From: Liolophura sinensis
Taxonomy: Eukaryota > Mollusca > Polyplacophora > Chitonida > Chitonidae
Reading direction: 5' to 3'
Assembly (NCBI RefSeq): GCF_032854445.1
Contig: NC_088299.1
Span: 9,233,608-9,297,607, forward strand
DNA: 64,000 nt
Shown here piece after piece: positions 23,041-35,249 of the stretch. The number at the start of each line of letters is the position of its first letter. Position 1 is the stretch's first letter. The position numbers were made by a program, and so were the translations under genes. A model generated the notes under the pieces. It ran no database searches and had not been told where the DNA came from. It saw only the letters and a list, made by a program, of their open reading frames with translations.

Positions 23041-23725
23041 TAATATACGTGTACAAAGCACAGTGGTTGTACTGTGGCACTATACTAATATACATGTACA
23101 CAGTACAGTGTTTGAACTGTGCCACAGCACAAATATACATGTACACAGCACAGTGGTTGAACTGTGGCACTGTACTAATATACATGTACACAGCACAGTG
23201 GTTGTACTGTGGCACTGCACTAATATACATGTACACAGCACAGTGCTTGTACTGTGGTACTGCACTAATATGCATGTACACAGCACAGTGGTTGTACTGT
23301 GCCATTGTACTAAGACACATGTACACAGCACCATGGTTGTACTGTGGCACAGCATAAATATACATGTACACAGCACAGTGATTGAACTGTGGCACTGTAC
23401 TAATATACATGTACACAGCACAGTGGTTGTACTGTGCCACAGCACAAATATACATGTACACAGCACAGTGGTTGAACTGTGGCACTGTACTAATATACAT
23501 GTACACAGCACAGTGGATGTACTGTGGCACTGTATTAATATACATGTACACAGCAAAGTGCTTGTACTGTGGCACTGTACTAATATACATGTACACAGCA
23601 CAGTGGTTGTACTGTGGCACTGCACTAACATACATGTACACAGCACAATGGTTGTACTGTGGCACTGTATTAATATACATGTACACTGCACAGTGGTTGT
23701 ACTGTGACACTGTACGATATATATA
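23041..23725. repeat. 45-bp minisatellite, about 15 copies
   Basis: The period is 45 bp (for example 23141 to 23186). The unit is ACTAATATACATGTACACAG, CACAGTGGTTGTACTGTGGC, ACTGT. It carries the TACATGTACA palindrome and the inverted pair CACAGT/ACTGTG. Because 45 is divisible by three, frames of 138-285 codons are open on both strands; these are artefacts. Confidence 0.94.
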
Positions 23726-24071
23726 CACAACACAATATCTGTACTGTAATACTGTACATTACTGTACAAAGTACATGTACACAGAGGTTGTGCTGTGATC
23801 ATATGTTACAGTACAATTTGCACAGCAGATGTACTATGATGCACTGGGAACAGTATTACAGTACAAAACAGCAAAATGAACTGCACTGGGTTACAGCATA
23901 CTGCACAACAAGAAAGCGCAATGTATGGTACGCAACACAGTTGTGGTACAGCCATACTGCAAAGTCGATGTATTACGTGAAGTTGTTGGAATACTTGTAA
24001 TCTTTATACAATACCATAGTTGTACTATGATAGTGTAAGGTATTGTACAATACATGGTGAGTAGTTTACAG

Positions 24072-24185
24072 CCAGACAAACAGGCAGACAGACAGCCAGA
24101 CAAACAGACAGACAGACACACAGACAAACAGGCAGGCAGAGAGCCAGACAAACAGGCAGCCAAGTAAATGGACAGACAAACAAGT
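24072..24185. repeat. CAGA/CAAA microsatellite
   Basis: Imperfect run of CAGACAGACAGCCAGACAAA-type tetramers. Confidence 0.9.
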
Positions 24186-25292
24186 AGACACACCAAATAT
24201 CAAAGGGTACTTAAATGAAAGATATAACTTAAATTTCAAATTGTTTCTGAGAGCCAAATCACAGACATGCCTGCTCAGACACAAGGGCAAACAGATGAGG
24301 TACAAACTCAAAATAAAACTGAGAGTGGAAAGAAACAATTAGGGTAAGTATCACACTACACTTTAATAGAAGAACTGATTTGATGATATAGGAAAGTTAC
24401 CAAGTTTTTCCTATAAAGCTTTTTAATTGAGGTAACAGTTTATTTTAGCTTTTCCATCCCCCTCCCTAAGATATAAGAGGCTTTCTGCATGTACACTGGA
24501 GGCGCTGGGGAATGGGTTGTAATGTTATCAGAGCTACAGATCCACACAGCCTGCTTACACAGGTGGACGTGAAAATCCCAGCAACAGGCATGGCGGCCAG
24601 TACACATCTCCAGCCAAATGACTCGTTACAGCGTCACGCAAACCTAGTTTTTGTGCCGTATAAATACACACGGTTCATGTTACACCCTGCTATTCAGTTC
24701 CACAGCTTGGAGGAAGTTATGTGGGGCTTTTTACAGTCTGCTAAACTCCAACAAAGAAAAGTTGTGCAAGATGTACTTGACAAATATCTACATCTTGACA
24801 CACATCCTTTTCTTTGCGCCTGAGATCCTGGAACTCACAATAGCAGACGACTTTCAGAAGGCAGTCATGGTTCAGTGACCATATGATTATCACTCAGAAA
24901 AATACAGGAGACGAACAGATGACAAGGAAAAAAATGAGCTACTCTTACTAAACTACAACATAGAAAGCAGAAGAACCAATTCATATAAATGACAGATCAA
25001 AAAGATACTATTTATAACTGAATGGGTTGCTGTATTACCAATAGAGCGCTACGTTTGAATTAATTCATGCTGCACTTTTTTTCCTAGCATTTCGAGGAAA
25101 AAACTGAAAGGGGCTTAATGGTCATGCACCTGTTCATATTCAACCAAGTTTCAGGTTCACAGCTTGATTTCACTTAGATACATTTTAGATAAGGATCACT
25201 GGGATAGGTCTTGTGTTGAGGACTACGTCTCCATGTGTGTTACCCACTGTCACACTTTGGATTAGATTTATTCATTTGATTTCATTGGCATT
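24186..25292. other. Unique DNA, no supported gene
   Basis: A plus-strand frame at 24512-24823 (103 codons) has balanced composition but no motif I recognise, and no splice or promoter context was found. I do not call it a gene. Confidence 0.5.
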
Positions 25293-25387
25293 TCAAGTTA
25301 CAACTTCCTCTTTTTTTAAGGTATTAGGTGTGACCCGACCCAGGATTGACCCTGGATCTACTGCTCCCGATGCGGATGCTCTAACCA
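25293..25387 (-). mobile_element. SINE-B head fragment
   Basis: CAAGTTACAACTTCCTC, then GTGTGACCCGACCCAGGATT and GATGCGGATGCTCTAACC, is the complement of the tRNA-like head with its B box. Only the 5' third of the element remains. Confidence 0.72.
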
Positions 25388-25647
25388 TTTCATATGTAGC
25401 ACTTTGTATTCTTCTCCTACACTGGATGTTTCAGCCTGATGGCCCAGAGGAAGTTTACATATATGTATACCTAGACGGAATGAAGTCATTTTAAATTCAA
25501 AGAAAACACTAAAATGAAGAATATATCAGGTGAAAGACCACAAAACACTTTCCATGAAAACAGTTCGATTTACTTTTTATAAAATTTTTCCAGCCGAACA
25601 AAACGGTTCTAAAACATCAGAATCTATGGTGCTTGTAGTGAACCAGA

Positions 25648-26130
25648 GGGTATCAGTGACGTCACACAGGGTATCAGTGACGTCACACAGGGTACCAGTG
25701 ACGTCACACAGGGTACAAGTGACGTCACACAGGGTACCAGTGACATCACACAGGGTATCAGTGACGTCACACAGGGTATCAGTGACGTCACACAGGGTAT
25801 CAGTGACGTCACACAGGGTACCAGTGACGTCACACAGGGTATCAGTGACGTCACACAGGGTACCAGTGACGTCACACAGGGTATTAGTGACGTCACACAG
25901 GGTATCAGTGACGTCACACAGGGTATCAGTGACGTCACACAGGGTATCAGTGACGTCACACAGGGTACCAGTGACGTCACACAGGGTATCAGTGACGTCA
26001 CACAGGGTACCAGTGACGTCACACAGGGTATTAGTGACGTCACACAGGGTATCAGTGACGTCACACAGGGTATCAGTGACGTCACACAGGGTATCAGTGA
26101 CGTCACACAGGGTATCAGTGACGTCACACA
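25648..26130. repeat. 21-bp tandem array carrying 22 perfect CRE palindromes
   Basis: Twenty-three uninterrupted units of GGGTATCAGTGACGTCACACA-type sequence (21 bp). All but unit 5 (TGACATCA) contain TGACGTCA, the full CREB/ATF site. The only other variation is TATCAG/TACCAG/TATTAG/TACAAG. The order of variants in units 6-12 (25753-25899) repeats exactly in units 13-19 (25900-26046), a 147-bp higher-order unit. The 232-codon frame across it is an artefact of the 21-bp period. Confidence 0.96.
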
Positions 26131-29034
26131 GGGTACATCACATCTATATTTTTTCCTTCAAAAAGTTTGTTTCACGGTCCATTCAGAGAGTACATTCAAA
26201 GATCTACATGTATATAATAAGCATTTAGAATAATGAAATCAAGCGGTGTATGTGTGTTGTGTGATCATCATTGGTCCCAATATAGTCAGACAAGGTATCT
26301 TTACAATCAAAAGTTCCAAATGCATTTTTCTGGGTAGACAAAATACTAAAAAAACATATCCAACTATTTTTGTGAGTAGTTTTTAATGGTCTTTCAGCAT
26401 ACTTTATGTTGAGTGTTTTCTCTGCCTTTAAATCCATCATCAACTCCAGTCTAGGCAGTTTTTGTAAACATTAGCTTTCATTAACAACAGGGAACTTCCC
26501 ACTGTTCAAAAACAACCTCAACCCATCTGTGCCAGTCACAAGAACATTATAAAGTATTGTTTGTCATAAAGAGAATGAAGTGTATGTGATTTATCAACCA
26601 CACAGTAATAATCTTTTCTTTTTTTGTTTTGAACAGTATTAAAACCAAAGCCTCTTATGTAGTTATGTTTATCAGATAAATTAAAGTCAACAACTAAATA
26701 CAAGTAAACTACACAGTCTTTCCGACAGTTTTTTGATGCGGATTACACTGAAGTGTACATGTACACCATTATATCATACTTTGCCCCACCAAAATTTATC
26801 AATATAACCAAAAAATAGTGTTTACAAACAAATTGTTATATTTTACACAATCAAGGGATATTTTAGATACTTTTTTGTCATTATACCATATCAGTGAAAC
26901 CTTTCAGTTCTTTATTCTTTCACTTCTTTTCTTTATCATATACTTATTAATTCAAAACACATTTTCATTAGTACATGTACTCTACCTACAAAACAATTAG
27001 CATAAATAGAGTTTAAAACATCGAACAGTTTCTATCAAAGGTTCTTTCATCTTAATTTGGCTAATTTTCACCTCTGTTCACCTTCCATTTCCCCATGCTC
27101 GCTTCTCAAGGCTCTACAGGCACAACCTCCAGACATCACCTTCACAGTCCAGAAAAAAACACATTTACTAAACCATCAAAAGCATCCAGATCTCTGAATG
27201 CTAATTAACTCACACATGACCATCTCTCCCACCTGTGGCAGTCACATCTGCTTACTAAGACCAGGTAATGGTGGATTCATTACAGGTACATGTACAATAT
27301 CTAGGGAAATATATTCAATATCTTCAGGCGGCCGAAGCTGGATTAGAACTCACAACTACATTCATGATGTCAGCTCAGAGTACAATAGACAACTGGTAAA
27401 CAAACTGATTTGGTTTCACTGGCATTATGTTCCTTTTGTTAATCAATTGATGAAACAATATACAGATAACATAAAGATCTGTATACATTTTATCAAGTCA
27501 GATGCTTCACATGTACTTGTGTATGGCCAGGTTTACTGTAATCCTTCTCATTTTTGGGACATCGGACATGCTCCTTTTAGCCAACATAATATGATCAAAT
27601 CTAACAGGAATCCATAGCTTCTTTTTTCTCACATGGTTATTCCGGAGAATGAAGAACATCACCATATCTTTACTAAAATTTGCCACCAAAAGTGAGAGAG
27701 AAATGTAATTTTTTGCTTTCAGCACTACTAATATCTTTTCGAAAAAAATTGGAAGAATTACTGTACATGACTTGAGTGATATAAAAGCATAGCGATACAC
27801 AGTACATGTAAGATTTGCCTTGACTTAATGAAAATGGTAAAACTATGAAATATCTTGACAAATATTAAACAAGTACATGTACACATGTACTTATTTGGTA
27901 TACAGACCCATTGACTAATAAGGGCATGTCCTCAATTTGACCTGCCTGACTGAGTAAGCTACAGCAGATAACAATGGCTGGCAAGTATAGTTCCGTGTAA
28001 GAGGGCAACTACAAGTAGTGGTAAATTAATTTATACCAATTAGGGTAGATTAACAGGAATATAGAGGTGCTGGACTATGTAGGCAAGCCTGGCCTTCCTG
28101 TGCTGAGCTCAACCAGTGGACTACAAAAGAAATGGGAATATCTCCTAGTCTGGACAGGTTACCTTAACGAGCGGTCAGGTGAGACCACGACACACCTGTG
28201 CCAGGTAAGACCCAGTACTGAGCGATCCACTCACCTTACACCATGTCAGCACGGCTCAGGCGAAAAATCACCCAGATATTTCCTGAACAAAGCGCAACTA
28301 GGTCAACTGATAACAAGCTTGTAATCCCCATGGCCTGCTGACTACACTAACTCCCCACCTGACTTCATCGGGGCTCCGATGGGGGGTTACCATAGGCAGG
28401 AACTGACAGATGCATGAACTGGTAATCTGTTTTAATACATGTATAAGAAGACACTGAACATGGTGTTATGTGGCACATGTGTGTGTTCAAGCATCATGTG
28501 CTGATATCTTTATCTAACTGACTAATATCAATATTGTTCTCAAGATCATCTTCCATCTCTTTGCATATATAGATGGGCTACTTTCTGTATTTAATGTTTG
28601 TAAAAACACCCATTCATACACTGACCCTAGGGATGATTTGCACTCTTGGACAACCAGGTTTACATCAACCAGAGATAAAAACCAGTTTTATTTCCCTGAA
28701 TCATTTGATCATTTCTTCAGAAGCATACAGTATATATATGACATACAATGTCTGACATAAACAGAAATTGTAGACTTTTACTCTACTAAAAAAATAACCT
28801 AAGAGATGAATGAGGGCTGCCTTGCTGCCCTGCAATCAGTGCCATACAACTTATCTCGATTCCTTGTGAACTTCTTGGTCCTGCACGTAGACAGGCCCTG
28901 TCACAGGGAGTTGTCTGATTACCAGCCTGTCTGATGTCTGTTTCACCGCACCTGTGGCACTTGGCCACATCTCCTTCTTCCAATCACTCAGCGGACAGGT
29001 GTGCCAACTCAATTATGAGTCAGACAAACATTCT
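26131..29034. other. Unique DNA, no gene seen
   Basis: Mostly AT-rich. Two GC-richer, repeat-free islands stand out at 28060-28400 and 28800-29000, with several CAGGTG/CACCTG E-boxes (for example near 28180-28200). They could be regulatory or unrecognised noncoding exons, but nothing decisive is visible. A possible degenerate SINE-A head is near 27325-27360. Confidence 0.45.
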
Positions 29035-29093
29035 TTGATTTATTTGATTGCTGTTCGAAGCCAAATACTGAAGAATCTTTCACTGTTATAATG
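29035..29093 (-). mobile_element. Degenerate SINE-A tail fragment
   Basis: TTGATTTATTTGATTGCTGT, then ACTGAAGAATCTTTCACT, aligns to the SINE-A tail with several substitutions. Confidence 0.5.
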
Positions 29094-29593
29094 TTCGTCA
29101 GTTTTATTAGAGGCGATACTTCAAGCCACTGGGGTAAGCCACATGCCTTTGTCAAGTTCCTCGCAATCTTTCGTACAAGTGACATTCATAGAATTGTATG
29201 CATATCATACTGGTGAAAGACCAGTGGTCTTCAACAAATGTTAGACAACACAAACAGCCACATGAGCAGTGCTTACTGTTACATGGGAAAAGATCCAAAA
29301 AAAAACTGTTAGAGGGATTGATCCACAAATTTCATGTCTAAGGCCAGGAGTAAACTCACACATTTTGTTTTAAAATTAATCATTAAATATTAACAGACTA
29401 CAGAATCATTGAAATTTAACAATGCAATGAAGCACATATAATTTGAGAATCATCAAATCAGACGAACAGATGTTCCCTCATTAAATAATGTGCATCATAG
29501 GGAAGATGTCTGTGTGTGGACAGACAAGCTTTTCTCTGACCAACCCAAAACTTCCAAAATATCAATCCAGATCTCTATAATTAACGCACATTG

Positions 29594-29779
29594 CCCTAAT
29601 TCCTCAACCTTTTCGCATACGGAGGAGCAACTGATTTTAGAGACAAAACTACATTGGTTTGATTGGCCAATTTCAGGGTTTCACAATAAGTACAATTTCA
29701 TCAGTCAACACAGAAAAATGCCTTCCAGAATACTGCTGAATAAACACCTTGCAAACACACGAAAAGGTCAAAGAATTAC
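29594..29779 (+). mobile_element. MITE-1 copy A (dispersed TIR element)
   Basis: The ends are CCCTAATTCCTCAACCTTTT and, reversed, GTAATTCTTTGACCTTTTCG, an imperfect inverted repeat of about 20 bp. The middle contains ACAAAACTACATTGGTTTGA and GGCCAATTTCAGGGTTTCAC, shared with copies at 38678, 39822 and 56902. No coding capacity. Confidence 0.7.
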
Positions 29780-30726
29780 ACAACCAGAAACAAGTGACTA
29801 TCACAAACAGAAAATAACACATTTTCACATTTTTTCACCTGGCAGTTATAACCCTCATTTAAACCAAAACATTGTTGTTGTTGTTGAGAGTAGAAACTAG
29901 AATCCAATACAACACATGTGATATTATTAAGTTTTTGAGAACTACAAAATTGTAAACTGTGCAGTGCATATAACTATGGAGTAGAATCATACAGCTTCTA
30001 CACAAATCACAGGTTACAAATTACACCCCCTTCCCTAAAATGAAATATTTCACAGCCTTCTAGACATGTACGTTCAGGACAATTCTCCTGAGGATGAATT
30101 TAAGTCCAAATATTGAAAGCAAACAAAATGAATTTCTTCCCAGTTACCTTGCTTATTTATTATGCTAAGCTGTTCAGTGGATCAACCAGAAAGAGCTGTT
30201 TCTCACCTCAGAGTGTCCGCCCCTCTAGAGCCTCCCTGATTATACGGTCATCATTCAGATCAGACACTGTCCAGGTACACAGTTTATCATATCCCTATAG
30301 CCCTCACTTGGTTGACCTTTGCTTCTTATCATATTTAGTGAACAAAAAAAAAAAAAAAAAAAAATTCTTAACAACTTAAATGATCTATATGTAGTTTGGT
30401 GTGAATTATTTTACTCAAACTTGTCAAAATCACAGAAATCTAATATTTCATACTAAATGTACCGTAACTACACCATGAAAATTACAGTTCCAAATGCAAA
30501 GATCTTTTGATTTTTTTTCCCCACTGAAGAAACACAATGATAGGCAAACTCATCTGCGTAGATGTACAGTTCTTGCTCTTAAAATTTAATTTCCGGAAGT
30601 TAAATTCACATAAAAAAGCACCTCAAGTTCAAAAGTATCTGTGTTGAAAGAAACTTAACATATATAAACATACAACAAAACCATATCTTAGCTTGAATAC
30701 GCATACTGAAATGAAACATGTTTTCT
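29780..30726. other. Unique DNA, no gene seen
   Basis: AT-rich, with a poly(A) run at about 30343-30363. No open frame with a family signature. Confidence 0.5.
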
Positions 30727-30845
30727 TAATTTATCTGACTGTTGTTCAATACCATACTCAAGCCTTTTTATCCTCACTTTAATACGTAATGGAAGTCAGT
30801 TTTGTGGTTTTCCCAGGGTAAACCATCAACCTGTGGCAATGCACC
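30727..30845 (-). mobile_element. Degenerate SINE-A fragment
   Basis: TTTATCTGACTGTTGTTCAA, CATACTCAAG, then GTAAACCATCAACCTGTGGC follows the SINE-A order, but it is heavily diverged. Confidence 0.45.
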
Positions 30846-31039
30846 GACAAAGTTTCTCATGGGTGAATTTTCTCCTATGAGTACAGATATGCGCATCCTA
30901 CTGACTAGAGGTAAGTGGTGTTCATCAGCACCTCTAAACAGATTTACTTATTTTCTTTATTCACCTATCATATATGCATGTGCATTCTATGCTTCAATAT
31001 ACACGGTCTCCTTACACTCAAACACTTGCTTGAATACAA

Positions 31040-31210
31040 TGTAAAGCGCAATGTAAAATTTCACCTTTGACTAAGTAGCACATTTTGCCTGATTCTGCAG
31101 TTCTATTGATCTTGGGAAGGTGTTTTCAGGTACAGTACGATGATATCCTACTGAGAAAATGTAACGTTCTGCCCAAAAAGTATTATTAAATGACATTTTG
31201 ACAATTTCGT
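31040..31210 (+). mobile_element. MITE-2 copy, partial
   Basis: It shares CACATTTTGCCTGATTCTG, AGTTCTATTGATCTTGGGAA and GATGATATCCTACTGAGAAA with the copies at 53690 and 55046. The terminal repeats are eroded. Confidence 0.6.
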
Positions 31211-33292
31211 CATTTACTGTGATTTACAAATTTTCCCTGTAAATATAAATTAAAACCACATATTAACTAAATAGAGAGAATATTTAACATTAAAATTCAT
31301 GTACAAGTACAATGTAAATACACATGCATAGTATGTGCTTTCAAACAAAACATAAAAAATTTTAGTAACGGATCTTTAGATGAATTTGTTAAATGTCTTC
31401 TTTCAATCTATCTATAACCGAAACAATACTATTTGAATTTACACGTGTAAAAGCTATATTGTATTTCCAAGAAAAATGGCATGAGCCATGTAAACAGTGG
31501 GGGAAGTCCCTAAGAAATCCTATCCCCTGGCCCCCTCAGGTTAAGTTAACACTTAATTGTGTTCTTTCCCTGAAAACGTGGTGAATATATATTTACACAA
31601 TACCTTTCTCCCTGAGCTAAGAAAGTGGAGAAGTGGGTTGGGGGCGGGAAGTTTGTGGGGTGTTTATGGTCTAAGATGATATAGGAATTAAGTGGCATAA
31701 ATATGATTGTTACGCACACATGTTACACAAGCACTTCAGCCACGTTCATATCATAAATCAGTCCCTTCACCATGATAATGGTAAAAACCATAACGGCAGT
31801 CTCCCAAAACATACATCATTTCACCCTCACCACAATAAAGCAGCCAGTGGTAGCTACACGAAGTACCGGCCCCATAGAGCAAGAGTTTGGTACAGTTCAT
31901 TTTACAGCTGTGTACAACAACAACACCACCAGCTGAATGTACTGCAATTCTTAACCTACATGCTCATGTATACAGCGTTTTCTAAACAATAATTTTTTTT
32001 TTCTACAATATTTCAGTAGTGGTACATACAATAAAGCTTACCTGTGGACGGTTACGCTAAACGCAATCTACCTAGTGATGCTTATTAAAGCACTAAGATT
32101 TCAGCATTGTAAAATCTCAATCAAACCTAAAATCAGCAGTAAACGGTATGTATATACTTACATGCATGCTGGCTTATAGACAGTACTCCACCATCACATT
32201 GTGGTCTACAGACACTGCTTTATGCAATGTGGGTTAATGCCTAATATAACAGGCTGTTGTCGTTGCAGCAAGGTGGATCAAGTATAACGCCCCTTGTCGA
32301 TAAGGCTGGTGATTTCTGCCAGCCTGTAAGGAACGCTGTAAATTGGGGTTAGCTTTAGTACAAGGGAGATTTGCACTAAAGGTGAAAATCACTAGGACCT
32401 GGTCTAACTAGTCCAGTGTCCCGATCCAAAAGCCAGGATGCTGTACCCCATCAAGGCATATATGTAGAGAGAGTGAGCAGCTTGGAGGAGGTGTATAAAT
32501 GTAAATGAGGATTGCGGTAGTGTTTTGTGTCCTCCACTAGCAGCCTGCTTATACACTGCCCCAGCTGACTGAACTCGACACGGCGATGAGCTACACCTAC
32601 TCTCACGCAAGGCTAGCTCATGCTAGGCTACCAGCCGTGGAGCGTGCTCACTGGAGCCTCACTGATATTTCCGCTGTGTTTGCAGGAAATGTCTGAAGGC
32701 AGAGCACAGCGGAGACAATCCCAGCGTGCTCACTGGAGCGACAACAACGCCTGGCTGTGGACACAAGCCAGCCTGTCCTGAGCTTCCTTGTTCGCTGTTT
32801 TACAAGGCCGTACTTCTTGTAAAAATAGCACACGCTATATAATATATGCCCTTAATCGCCACAGCTACACACAAATGGACGGTATACAGGTAATGCATAA
32901 TGTACCAGCCTAACATGTTCCAAGCTAATTATTTACACATCCAGCCCCTCTTTTCACATAAAACCTGACATAATTTTACTGAAGATAAATAAGTCATCAT
33001 TTTTTTCTCCATTCTTAATTGCTTAAAAATAACACACATATTTTGACACCTTCTTGCCTAAATAAATGTGTAAAGCTTTTATAAGATAAAATAAGACAAG
33101 AAAATATTTAAATAGTAGTGGTCAAGATGCAAACAGATTGAATTCTAAATTAATAACAGGATTCTCTAGAAACTTAAAATTAAATATTCAATTTATAAAA
33201 TATTTAAAAAGATTCTTTTTTTTCATTTCAAGGAAGTTGATGCAGTACAAGTATAAAATTTACCAGAGCACGTGGTCAAAAATGCTAATTTG
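31211..33292. other. Unique DNA, no gene seen
   Basis: It includes a GC-richer block at 32260-32840 with a direct repeat GCGTGCTCACTGGAGC (about 32641 and 32724). A good minus-strand donor context CCACAG/GTAAGC lies near 32037-32046, with a pyrimidine-rich acceptor-like site about 90 bp upstream; this could be an untranslated exon but is unproven. Confidence 0.4.
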
Positions 33293-34337
33293 TCAAATGC
33301 GCAAATTAATATAGAACAGGCAGTAAATATAACAAAGGAACTATACATGTATTACTGAGATATGCGCAAATTAATATATAACAAGCAGTAATTATAACAA
33401 AGGAACTACACACGTATTACTGAGATATGCGCAAATTAATATAGAACAGACAGTAATTATAACAAAGGAACTACACACGTATTACTGAGATATGCGCAAA
33501 TTAATATATAACAAGCAGTAATTATAACAAAGGAACTATACATGTATTACTGAGATATGCGCAAATTAATATAGAACAGGCAGTAAATATAACAAAGGAA
33601 CTACACATGTATTACTGAGATATGCGCAAATTAATATGGAACAGGCAGTAAATATAACAAAAGAACTATACATGTATTACTGAGCTATGCGCAAATTAAT
33701 ATGGAACAGACAGTAAATATAACAAAGGAACTATACATGTATTACTGAGATATGCCCAAATTAATATAGAACAGGCAGTAAATATAACAAAGGAACTACA
33801 CACGTATTACTGAGATATGCGCAAATTAATATATAACAAGCAGTAATTATAACAAAGGAACTATACACGTATTACTGAGATATGCGCAAATTAATATATA
33901 ACAAGCAGTAATTATAACAAAGGAACTACACACGTATTACTGAGATATGCGCAAATTAATATAGAACAGACAGTAATTATAACAAAGGAACTATACATGT
34001 ATTACTGAGATATGCGCAAATTAATATAGAACAGACAGTAAATATAACAAAAGAACTATGCATGTATTACTGAGATATGCGCAAATTAATATAGAACAGG
34101 CAGTAAATATAACAAAGGAACTATACATGTATTACTGAGATATGCACAAATTAATATAGAACAGACAGTAAATATAACAAAGGAACTATGCATGTATTAC
34201 TGAGATATGCGCAAATTAATATAGAACAGGCAGTAAATATAACAAAGGAACTATACATGTATTACTGAGATATGCGCAAATTAATATAGAACAGACAGTA
34301 AATATAACAAAAGAACTACACATATATTACTGAGCTA
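33293..34337. repeat. 65-bp tandem array, 16 copies
   Basis: The period is 65 bp (33301 to 33366). The unit is GATATGCGCAAATTAATATA, GAACAGGCAGTAAATATAAC, AAAGGAACTATACATGTATT, ACTGA. Two subtypes intermix: GAACAGG..AAATAT and TAACAAG..AATTAT. Confidence 0.95.
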
Positions 34338-34429
34338 TGAAATCATTTTCTTATTCTTATTTTTATATGGATAAGAGGTTAATACTTAATTTGTTCATTT
34401 CATTTTGATTTTTCATTCACCAATATACC

Positions 34430-34435
<6 letters not shown>

Positions 34436-34488
<53 letters not shown>
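34436..34488. repeat. (TA)n microsatellite
   Basis: A pure TA run of about 50 bp directly abuts the mariner-like MITE, which inserts at TA. Confidence 0.95.
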
Positions 34489-34491
<3 letters not shown>

Positions 34492-34723
34492 GGTGTACCA
34501 GAAGTCAGGCACCATCCAGGTTGAGACTGAATGATTGAGCTACAGAACGGTGTGTTGCCCCATCTCTTCCAAACATAAAAACCAATTCAACTCTTTCTTG
34601 CACTGTTAGTTTATTAGCCATAATTAACTCTAAGAGAGAAAAAAAATTTTAAAATCAGTATTAAACCTGAACCACAGAAAAAAAATGAAAATCAGGATGG
34701 TGCATGACTTCTGGGACAAACTG
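34489..34723. mobile_element. Mariner-like MITE with about 35-bp terminal inverted repeats
   Basis: The left end is CAGGGTGTACCAGAAGTCAG followed by GCACCATCC. The complement of the right end is CAGTTTGTCCCAGAAGTCAT followed by GCACCATCC. TA flanks both ends. At 235 bp with no transposase it is a non-autonomous element; the CAGGGTGT-type terminus and TA target fit the Tc1/mariner superfamily. Confidence 0.88.
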
Positions 34724-35249
34724 TATATATCTACAGAGGCGTACCCATATAGGAAAAAATTGGCGAGAATAAAGCTCCACAGAGCTTGGTCTATTACAAT
34801 GTATCTATCAATTAATACTGATGACGGTAACAATGATTTATACAGATTACATATGACTGGTTTTTTGTCTATCTTTTAAAGAAATATGAAACAAAACAAA
34901 ATACATGTGCATGATCCCCACATGCTACTGAGCCAACACTAAGTAATAAGCAACTGTTGCAGGAGTTCAAATTTTAGTTTTGATTTAAAGAGAAATGTAG
35001 AAAAAAGAAAAATCTGGAAGTCTGACTCCTGTTTTGTGTTGATAATGTTGAGTTGATTTTGTTTTTCCTAATTTCATGACTGACTGAAATAAGACCTTGA
35101 GAATGCTAGTTAATTTACAACACATCCCTTATTAGCGTCTAATTAAATCCATCAACATAAGATCCCACACCAACATTTACATGTACAGTGTAAATGTATT
35201 AGGTACATGTAGCTACTAGCGCCACTTATGTGATATGTGATGGGTTATG
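34724..35249. other. Unique DNA, no gene seen
   Basis: AT-rich, with GTACATGTA motifs near 35180-35210; it leads into the 149-bp array. Confidence 0.5.

Noticed and set aside
22871-23802. Frames of 138-285 codons on both strands
   Set aside because: A 45-bp minisatellite (divisible by three) keeps several frames open simultaneously.
24512-24823. 103-codon plus-strand frame of balanced composition
   Set aside because: No recognised motif, no splice sites or promoter context, and a frame of this length is expected by chance in 64 kb.
25530-26228. 232-codon plus frame (RVSVTSH repeats) and 167-codon minus frame
   Set aside because: Explained by the 21-bp CRE array; no family similarity outside the repeat.
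31621-31661. G-quadruplex motif
   Set aside because: The G-runs need one loop of 8 nt, just outside the usual 1-7 nt definition; too weak to list.
33293-34337. CRISPR-like regular repeats
   Set aside because: Units are contiguous 65-bp tandem copies without unique spacers, in a eukaryotic genome.
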